A stretch of DNA of 6,569 bases from assembly GCA_937872005.1 (NCBI GenBank), contig CALMPQ010000392.1, positions 1 through 6,569 on the forward strand, read 5' to 3'. This DNA is from an uncultured Propioniciclava sp. (lineage in GTDB: Bacteria > Actinomycetota > Actinomycetes > Propionibacteriales > Propionibacteriaceae). Under the pieces are notes generated by a model, which was given only the letters and a program-made list of their open reading frames with translations, was not told where the DNA came from and did no database searches. The translations under genes were made by a program, and so were the position numbers. This document shows, one piece after another, positions 1 to 6,569 of this stretch (positions are counted from its first letter, which is position 1; each line of letters begins with the position of its first letter).

Positions 1-415
1 GGCGCGCGGCGTCCAGCGCGGTCTCCGAGGCGCACAACCCGGCCACCCCGTCGATGGCGGCGTTCTGCACGGCCTCCAGCGCCCCGGGCGCGCCGGCGGG
101 CACGGGCAACAGGAGGACGCTCGCCCCCCGCTCCTCCATCGCCTCGGCGAACCCCGCGAGCCAGCGGGTCGCGAAGGGATCGGTGAAGGCATAGCCGAGG
201 GGTTCGGCGAAGAGGACGCCGTAGGTGTTCGACCGGCCGGTCCTGAGGGTACGGGCCCGCGCATCGGGGCCGGCGTAACCCATCTTCTCGGCGCGCTGCA
301 GGATGCGGTCGCGCAGGTCGGCGGAGAGCTGGTCGGGCCGGTTGAAGGCGTTCGACACCGACATGACGGAGACGCCGCACACCTGCGCGACGTCCTTCAT
401 GGTGACCCGTGCCAT
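1..415 (-). CDS. LacI-family transcriptional regulator (N-terminal part, cut by window edge)
   Basis: This is a DNA-binding repressor of the LacI/GalR family, which usually controls a sugar uptake or catabolism operon in response to a sugar ligand. The 138 visible codons run off the left edge. Residues 6-30 (MKDVAQVCGVSVMSVSNAFN and the residues after it) form the family's helix-turn-helix, with V17 and M18 at the specificity positions of the recognition helix. A hinge-helix region with ARTLRTGRS lies at about residues 53-62. The first strand of the periplasmic-binding-protein-like sensor follows (YGVLFAEP, 65-72), then the start of its second segment. The ATG at 415 has a strong Shine-Dalgarno run just upstream (complement of 421-430). 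The inner Met at residue 6 is a less likely start because it lies farther from that site. Two operator-like palindromes sit 50-100 bp upstream, suggesting autoregulation. The sensor domain is mostly missing, so the ligand cannot be inferred. Confidence 0.93.
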   Translation of the reverse strand, partial: MARVTMKDVAQVCGVSVMSVSNAFNRPDQLSADLRDRILQRAEKMGYAGPDARARTLRTGRSNTYGVLFAEPLGYAFTDPFATRWLAGFAEAMEERGASVLLLPVPAGAPGALEAVQNAAIDGVAGLCASETALDAAR

Positions 416-467
416 CGCTGCCCCTCCTCCCCGTCTTCGTTCGACGCTGCTGTCCCTCCATGGTGCT

Positions 468-481
468 CTGTATCGATACAG
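468..481. promoter_or_regulatory. Perfect 14-bp operator-like palindrome (CTGTATCGATACAG)
   Basis: CTGTATCGATACAG is its own reverse complement and has the central CG typical of LacI-family operators. It lies 53 bp upstream of the minus-strand lacI-type start codon and stands out as A+T-rich in GC-rich surroundings. The likely ligand is the adjacent LacI-family protein acting on its own gene. Assignment to that protein is inferred from position and family knowledge. Confidence 0.75.
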
Positions 482-500
482 TGGGCAACCAGGGGTTGCT

Positions 501-514
501 CTCTATCGCTAAAG
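501..514. promoter_or_regulatory. Second, degenerate operator-like site (CTCTATCGCTAAAG)
   Basis: CTCTATCGCTAAAG matches the perfect palindrome at 468-481 in 11 of 14 positions, keeps the central CG, and is itself symmetric at 10 of 14 positions. The two centres are 33 bp apart, close to three helical turns, so dimers bound at both would lie on the same DNA face. Between them lies a small inverted repeat, GCAACC-AGG-GGTTGC (485-499). This may be a weak auxiliary operator. Chance resemblance is not excluded. Confidence 0.45.
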
Positions 515-520
515 AAGCGG

Positions 521-925
521 TCAGCGCTCCAGAATCGCGGTGGCGTCGCCCTCGGAGGTGAGGGTGGTGATGCCCAGCAGGCTCAGGAACACGGTGCGGG
601 TGGTGATCCTGGTCGAGACGCGAACCTCCCCGGCGCTGATGGTCACCTCGCCCGCGACACCCCGATCGGCGAGCACGCGTGCCCCGGCCGCCCGCACCTC
701 CCCCACGTCGATCGGGGACCCCGTCGCCCGGAAGAGGGCGCTGGCGTCCACCGCAGCGCGGGCCGCGTGGGCGGCGACGGACTCGGCCTCCGCCCGTGCC
801 GCGGACTTGGCCCCGCCGTCGATGACGAGGTCCGCGACGCCGAACAGCGCCGTCAACACGACGGCGACGAACGCCGAGAGGGCCTGGCCGCGTTGGCCGC
901 GGCTGGGGGCAGGGGTGCGCTCCAT
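521..925 (-). CDS. Small TadE/TadG-like membrane-anchored protein
   Basis: This 134-residue protein resembles the TadE/TadG-like proteins linked to Flp (tight-adherence) pilus assembly. A short basic N-terminus (residues 1-13) precedes one hydrophobic segment at about 15-35. The segment runs into DGGAK (36-40) and a long Ala/Glu/Arg-rich helix at about 38-65, as is usual for TadG-like proteins. The C-terminal part (about 93-133) is a predicted beta-rich exported region ending in LSLLGITTLTSEGDATAIL, like the family's typical ending. The reading frame is open farther upstream, to 1147, but the ATG at 925 is preferred. It has AGGAG five bases upstream, and an upstream extension would overlap the pfp start and put a low-complexity stretch ahead of the membrane anchor. 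No other tad gene is visible, so a role in pilus assembly is uncertain. Confidence 0.8.
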   Translation of the reverse strand: MERTPAPSRGQRGQALSAFVAVVLTALFGVADLVIDGGAKSAARAEAESVAAHAARAAVDASALFRATGSPIDVGEVRAAGARVLADRGVAGEVTISAGEVRVSTRITTRTVFLSLLGITTLTSEGDATAILER

Positions 926-930
926 GGGTG

Positions 931-935
931 CTCCT
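931..935 (-). promoter_or_regulatory. Ribosome-binding site that sets the TadG-like start
   Basis: The minus strand reads AGGAG followed by five bases and then ATG at 925. This is the best Shine-Dalgarno match in the region and decides the start in favour of the 134-residue protein rather than the 208-residue open frame. Confidence 0.7.
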
Positions 936-960
936 GGGTGGGTGGGGCACCTCCCATCCT

Positions 961-1030
961 GCCACCGTTGCACACCCGGCACCCGGCCATCCACAGGGTG
1001 GCCGGGTGGCAACCGCGCGGCAACGGCGGC
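961..1030. repeat. Nested inverted repeat in the divergent intergenic region
   Basis: The inner arms, 980-992 and 996-1008, pair over 13 positions (12 Watson-Crick, one G-T at 990/998) around a 3-base loop, ACA. The outer arms, 961-971 and 1020-1030, pair at 10 of 11 positions. Together they would form a two-stage stem-loop or cruciform covering most of the spacer between the TadG-like gene and pfp. It lies upstream of the proposed pfp -10 (1042-1047). It would therefore be a DNA-level site unless transcription starts farther upstream. The candidate promoter region of the TadG-like gene overlaps it. Function is unknown. Confidence 0.7.
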
Positions 1031-1041
1031 GTCCGAACCCC

Positions 1042-1047
1042 TAGGCT
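1042..1047 (+). promoter_or_regulatory. Candidate -10 hexamer of pfp (TAGGCT)
   Basis: TAGGCT fits the TANNNT form common in actinobacterial housekeeping promoters. It is placed to start transcription near 1054, leaving a leader of roughly 30 bases that contains the pfp ribosome-binding site. No convincing -35 (TTGNNN) lies 16-18 bp upstream, so the call rests on the -10 and position. Confidence 0.4.
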
Positions 1048-1085
1048 GGGGGCCGAAGAACTGCTGAGACAAGCGAGAGGTCGTC

Positions 1086-2312
1086 ATGACGAAGAAGGTC
1101 GCCCTGCTCACCGCGGGTGGGTTCGCCCCCTGCCTGTCCACCGCCATCGGTGGGCTGATCGAGCGCTACACCCAGGTTGCACCCGAGATCGAGATCATCG
1201 CCTACCGCAGCGGCTACGCCGGCCTGCTGTCGGGGGACTACCTGACCGTGACCGACAACGTGCGCGCGAACGCCAACGTGCTGAAGGAGTTCGGCGGCTC
1301 CCCCGTGGGCAACAGCCGGGTGAAGCTGACCAACACCAAGGACCTCGTCAAGCGCGGCCTCGTGGGCGAGGGCGTCGACCCGCTGAAGTTCGCCGCCGAC
1401 CGGCTGATCGAGGATGGTGTGACGATCCTGCACACCATCGGGGGTGACGACACCAACACCACGGCCGCCGACCTCGCGCACTACCTGCACGAGCACGACT
1501 ACGAGCTCACCGTCGTCGGCCTGCCCAAGACGATCGACAACGACGTCATCCCGATCCGCCAGAGTCTGGGCGCCGACACGGCGGCTGAGATGGGTGCCCG
1601 CTTCGCCCGCAACGTGCTGGCAGAGCACAACGCCAACCCGCGCATGCTGATCGTGCACGAGGTCATGGGCCGCAACTGTGGCTGGCTGACCGCCGCGACG
1701 GCCCGCAAGTACCGCGACTGGCTCACCGAGCAGACCTGGGTGCCCGAGATCGGTCTCGACTCGACGGCGTGGGACGTGCACGGCGTCTACGTGCCCGAGG
1801 CCGTCATCGACCTCAAGGCCGAGGCCGCCCGCCTGTCGAAGGTCATGGACGAGGTCGGCTGCGTCAACCTCTTCATCTCCGAGGGCGCCGGCGTCGAGGC
1901 GATCGTCGCCGAGATGGAGGCCGCCGGTGAGGAGGTCGCCCGCGACGCGTTCGGCCACCTGCGCCTCGACAAGGTCAACCCCGGCGCGTGGTTCGGCAAG
2001 CAGTTCGCCGCCATGCTGGGCGCCGAGAAGACGCTGGTGCAGAAGTCGGGCTACTACTCCCGCTCCGCTGCCTCCAACGCCTACGACCTCGAGCTGATCG
2101 AGTCGATGTGTGAACTCGCCGTCGACGCCGCCCTGCGCGGCGAGCCGGGCGTGATCGGCCACGACGAGGAGCGCGGCGACGAGCTCCGCCCCATCGAGTT
2201 CGCCCGCATCGCGGGCGGCAAGCCCTTCGACATCACCCAGGACTGGTACCTGGAGATGCTCGAGGCCATCGGTCAGGACGCCCCCGTCGCGGCCCCGCCG
2301 GCCGCCCACTGA
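1086..2312 (+). CDS. pfp: Pyrophosphate-dependent 6-phosphofructokinase
   Basis: This cytoplasmic enzyme reversibly phosphorylates fructose 6-phosphate to fructose 1,6-bisphosphate using pyrophosphate instead of ATP, so it can serve both glycolysis and gluconeogenesis. The 408-residue length fits the roughly 404-residue P. freudenreichii enzyme. The N-terminal glycine-rich motif LLTAGGFAPC lies at residues 7-16. The phosphate-donor loop is GGDDTNT (119-125), where D122 replaces the Gly of ATP-dependent enzymes. PKTIDND follows at 147-153, where K148 replaces the Gly of PGTIDND. Asp and Lys at these places are the known signature of PPi use, and D151 is the expected catalytic base. MGRNCGW (194-200) is the sugar-phosphate binding motif. 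The ATG at 1086 has GAGAGG five bases upstream, and the N-terminus matches the family. It is transcribed alone, divergent from the TadG-like gene and convergent with the YihY gene. Confidence 0.96.
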   Translation: MTKKVALLTAGGFAPCLSTAIGGLIERYTQVAPEIEIIAYRSGYAGLLSGDYLTVTDNVRANANVLKEFGGSPVGNSRVKLTNTKDLVKRGLVGEGVDPLKFAADRLIEDGVTILHTIGGDDTNTTAADLAHYLHEHDYELTVVGLPKTIDNDVIPIRQSLGADTAAEMGARFARNVLAEHNANPRMLIVHEVMGRNCGWLTAATARKYRDWLTEQTWVPEIGLDSTAWDVHGVYVPEAVIDLKAEAARLSKVMDEVGCVNLFISEGAGVEAIVAEMEAAGEEVARDAFGHLRLDKVNPGAWFGKQFAAMLGAEKTLVQKSGYYSRSAASNAYDLELIESMCELAVDAALRGEPGVIGHDEERGDELRPIEFARIAGGKPFDITQDWYLEMLEAIGQDAPVAAPPAAH

Positions 2313-2324
2313 GCGATCGAGGCG

Positions 2325-2392
2325 CGACACTCACCTTTGTCACGAGCGAGGGGCGTTGTATTCCCCCTCACCGGTGACAAGGGTGAGTGTCG
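2325..2392. terminator. Large stem-loop between convergent genes (probable bidirectional terminator)
   Basis: Arms 2325-2343 and 2374-2392 pair at all 19 positions (18 Watson-Crick, one T-G at 2336/2381). On the same axis of symmetry, GAGGGG (2348-2353) pairs with CCCCTC (2364-2369) around a 10-base loop, after a 4-by-4 internal loop. The stem starts 12 bp after the pfp stop and ends 28 bp before the end of the convergent YihY gene, so it is placed to end both transcripts. No T-run follows on either side, which is common for actinobacterial hairpin terminators. Such length and symmetry could also mean a dispersed palindromic repeat. The structure is certain; the function is inferred. Confidence 0.6.
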
Positions 2393-2420
2393 GCGCACCT
2401 CGCCCCCCGGACGCCCCGGC

Positions 2421-3530
2421 TCACCGCCCCCGCAACCCGCTCAGGACGGCGGCCACCAGAGCGGCCAAACCGGCCAGCGCCCCGCCGAACATCGCCCCGA
2501 GCCCCATGCCGACCCGCGTCGAGTGCACGGCCACGGACGCCGGCACCCGCTCGGACTCCTCGCGCAACCGGGCCGCCTCGAGCTCGGCGGCCACCTTCTT
2601 GGTCGCGTAGTCGGTCGGCTGGGCCGGCACGTGGTCGGCCAGTGTGACGTCGGGGCCCACGAACTCGGGGTGGGTCCCCACCCACGCGGCCACGACGAGG
2701 ATCAGCGTCGCGAACAGATTGAAGTACAGCATCGTCACGATCACGCTGCCGAACACCGCGGCCGCGGCGTTGCCCGAGAACACCCCGACCAGCGTTCCGG
2801 TCAGGTACTGCAGGGCCGCCATGCCCACGCCTCCGATCAGTGCGCCCCTGACCAGCACCTTCACCGGCACCGGACGCTCGGGGAACACCTTCAACAGGAA
2901 CGCGAACAGCAGGAAGCCCGCCAGCAGCGTCCCCACGACGGGCAGCAGCGCCAGCAGCGTCTCGCCCCCGGGCACCCGGTCGAGGCCCAACCACCCCCCG
3001 ACGAGGTCGCGCGCGGCTGTCGCCACCGTCGTCATCGCCATCGACAACCCGACGAGCACGAACAGTGCCAGCAGGATCGCCAGGTTCTTCAGCGTCTGCA
3101 CGACGATGTTGGGCTTCTCCTCGGCCATGTCGAAGTCGGGACGCATCATCGCGCGCACGGCGGAGCGAATGTTGTTCACCCAGTTGGCGCCGGCCCAGGC
3201 GGCCGACAATAACCCCACGATCCCGACGCCCTGCCAACTGTTGAACGCTTGGTCGACGACGGCACCGAGCTGGTCGCCGAGGTCACCCGACCCCGACACC
3301 GTGTCGGTGATCCATGCCTTCGCCTGGTCGAGGACGTCGGGCAGGAACAACGTCAGTGTCAACCCGAGCGCGGCGAACGCGACCATCAGCACCGGCACGA
3401 TCGCCAGCACCGAGAAGTAGGTGATCGCTGCGGCGAACTGCCCGCCCAGACGGTCGCCGAACCGGCCGACCGCCGCGAGCAGGTGGGCCACCCACGGCTT
3501 GGACTTCAGCTTCTCGATGAACTCCCCCAT
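2421..3530 (-). CDS. YihY/BrkB-family multi-pass membrane protein
   Basis: This 369-residue inner-membrane protein belongs to the YihY (formerly BrkB, 'virulence factor') family, whose molecular function is not established; early annotation as ribonuclease BN was wrong. Six hydrophobic segments form the family core, at about residues 33-63, 100-120, 148-173, 190-214, 226-250 and 258-284. The first contains the typical AAITYFSVLAIVPVL stretch. A charged, probably helical linker (about 308-330, AAELEAARLREESER) follows, then a seventh hydrophobic segment at about 341-364 and the basic end GLRGR. The last part extends beyond the usual core of about 290 residues. The start at 3530 is supported by family alignment from memory and by a -10 hexamer exactly placed for a leaderless message. 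It lies downstream of gcvP on the same strand but seems to have its own promoter. Confidence 0.9.
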   Translation of the reverse strand: MGEFIEKLKSKPWVAHLLAAVGRFGDRLGGQFAAAITYFSVLAIVPVLMVAFAALGLTLTLFLPDVLDQAKAWITDTVSGSGDLGDQLGAVVDQAFNSWQGVGIVGLLSAAWAGANWVNNIRSAVRAMMRPDFDMAEEKPNIVVQTLKNLAILLALFVLVGLSMAMTTVATAARDLVGGWLGLDRVPGGETLLALLPVVGTLLAGFLLFAFLLKVFPERPVPVKVLVRGALIGGVGMAALQYLTGTLVGVFSGNAAAAVFGSVIVTMLYFNLFATLILVVAAWVGTHPEFVGPDVTLADHVPAQPTDYATKKVAAELEAARLREESERVPASVAVHSTRVGMGLGAMFGGALAGLAALVAAVLSGLRGR

Positions 3531-3536
3531 GAACCC

Positions 3537-3564
3537 ACCCTAGGGCGCCGGGCCCAACTCCCAA
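3537..3564 (-). promoter_or_regulatory. Probable leaderless promoter of the YihY-family gene
   Basis: On the minus strand TTGGGA (3559-3564) is followed after 16 bp by TAGGGT (3537-3542), then six bases (GGGTTC), then the ATG. With the usual spacing from -10 to start, transcription would begin on the A of the start codon. Leaderless messages are common in actinobacteria, and no good Shine-Dalgarno sequence is present here, which agrees. Confidence 0.55.
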
Positions 3565-3568
3565 CACC

Positions 3569-3582
3569 CCACCCGCGGGTGG
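3569..3582. terminator. Perfect 14-bp palindrome after gcvP (possible terminator or operator)
   Basis: CCACCCGCGGGTGG is a perfect palindrome starting 9 bases past the gcvP stop codon. As RNA it would give a 5-bp GC stem with a CGCG loop. It has no U-tract after it. It also lies immediately upstream of the proposed YihY -35 (3559-3564), so a regulator-binding site is an equal possibility. Confidence 0.35.
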
Positions 3583-3591
3583 CTAGGAGAA

Positions 3592-6438
<2,847 letters not shown>

Positions 6439-6445
6439 GCGGCCA

Positions 6446-6451
6446 AACCTA
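6446..6451 (-). promoter_or_regulatory. Candidate -10 hexamer of gcvP (TAGGTT), nearly leaderless
   Basis: The minus strand reads TAGGTT, seven bases, then the gcvP ATG. This would start transcription at or one base before the start codon. No clear -35 is seen upstream in the CG-repetitive stretch. The AGG within it could instead act as a weak ribosome-binding site nine bases from the ATG, in which case gcvP would be read through from the upstream gene. Confidence 0.4.
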
Positions 6452-6477
6452 CCCAACGCGCGCGGGGGCGCGCAGGT

Positions 6478-6569
6478 TCAGACGGCGTTGCGGGCTGCGC
6501 GTCGCACGGCCAACTCGTCGTTGGCCTCCGGGGCGGACGCCCCGGCCTCGGCCCGCTCGGTCGGGAGGG
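6478..6569 (-). CDS. C-terminal end of an unidentified protein (cut by window edge)
   Basis: Reading the minus strand from the right edge gives 29 codons before a TGA at 6478-6480. The tail is rich in Ala, Glu and Arg and ends in DELAVRRAARNAV. Of the 29 third codon positions 27 are G or C, matching the window's real genes. The tail is hydrophilic with no recognisable motif, so no function is proposed. It ends 39 bp before the gcvP start on the same strand and may be co-transcribed with it. Confidence 0.5.
   Translation of the reverse strand, partial: LPTERAEAGASAPEANDELAVRRAARNAV

Noticed and set aside
968..973. TTGCAC as a -35 for pfp
   Set aside because: No TANNNT hexamer lies 16-19 bp downstream, since that position falls within the inner stem-loop.
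926..1147. N-terminal extension of the TadG-like protein to 208 residues
   Set aside because: It would cross the nested inverted repeat and overlap the pfp start. The added residues are low-complexity, and a good ribosome-binding site serves the internal ATG at 925.
1041..2330. 429-codon open frame on the minus strand opposite pfp
   Set aside because: It mirrors pfp exactly in extent. The translation is low-complexity, rich in Val, Gly, Asp and His, with no family features. This is a typical antisense shadow in a high-GC gene.
2337..3212. 291-codon plus-strand frame opposite the YihY gene, starting inside the large stem-loop
   Set aside because: The Gln/His/Arg/Pro-rich translation is typical of antisense frames, and the opposite strand has a clear multi-pass membrane protein.
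6456..6474. Alternating CG stretch upstream of gcvP
   Set aside because: This is simple low-complexity GC sequence in a short intergenic gap. I see no motif beyond base composition.
6526..6543. GC-rich inverted repeat (CCGGGGCG-GA-CGCCCCGG)
   Set aside because: It lies within the probable coding tail of the upstream gene and is made of common GC-rich codons, so chance is the simpler explanation.

Overview
The window is about 70% G+C, with very strong G/C preference at third codon positions. It looks like chromosomal DNA from a high-GC actinobacterium. The phosphofructokinase is the pyrophosphate-dependent type and resembles, from memory, the enzyme of Propionibacterium freudenreichii. Together with the TANNNT-type -10 hexamers, this suggests a member of Propionibacteriaceae. 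That placement is inference and was not tested by search.

Layout from left to right: (1) the N-terminal 138 codons of a LacI-family repressor on the minus strand, running off the left edge, with a 105-bp upstream region carrying one perfect and one degraded operator-like palindrome; (2) a small minus-strand TadE/TadG-like membrane-anchored protein; (3) a 160-bp divergent intergenic region with a nested inverted repeat; (4) pfp, PPi-dependent 6-phosphofructokinase, on the plus strand; (5) a 108-bp convergent intergenic region almost filled by one large stem-loop; (6) a YihY/BrkB-type multi-pass membrane protein on the minus strand; (7) a 61-bp gap with a 14-bp palindrome and a probable leaderless promoter; (8) gcvP, the glycine-cleavage P-protein, full length on the minus strand; (9) the C-terminal codons of another minus-strand gene entering from the right edge.

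The genes do not form an obvious single pathway. pfp serves glycolysis/gluconeogenesis, gcvP feeds one-carbon metabolism, and the LacI regulator probably controls a sugar operon beyond the left edge. No gcvT or gcvH, no tad/flp cluster, no mobile element, CRISPR array, tRNA or rRNA is visible. I see no undescribed multi-gene system. The unusual material is in the intergenic regions: the convergent stem-loop at 2325-2392, the nested inverted repeat at 961-1030, the paired operators upstream of lacI, and two candidate leaderless (or near-leaderless) promoters.
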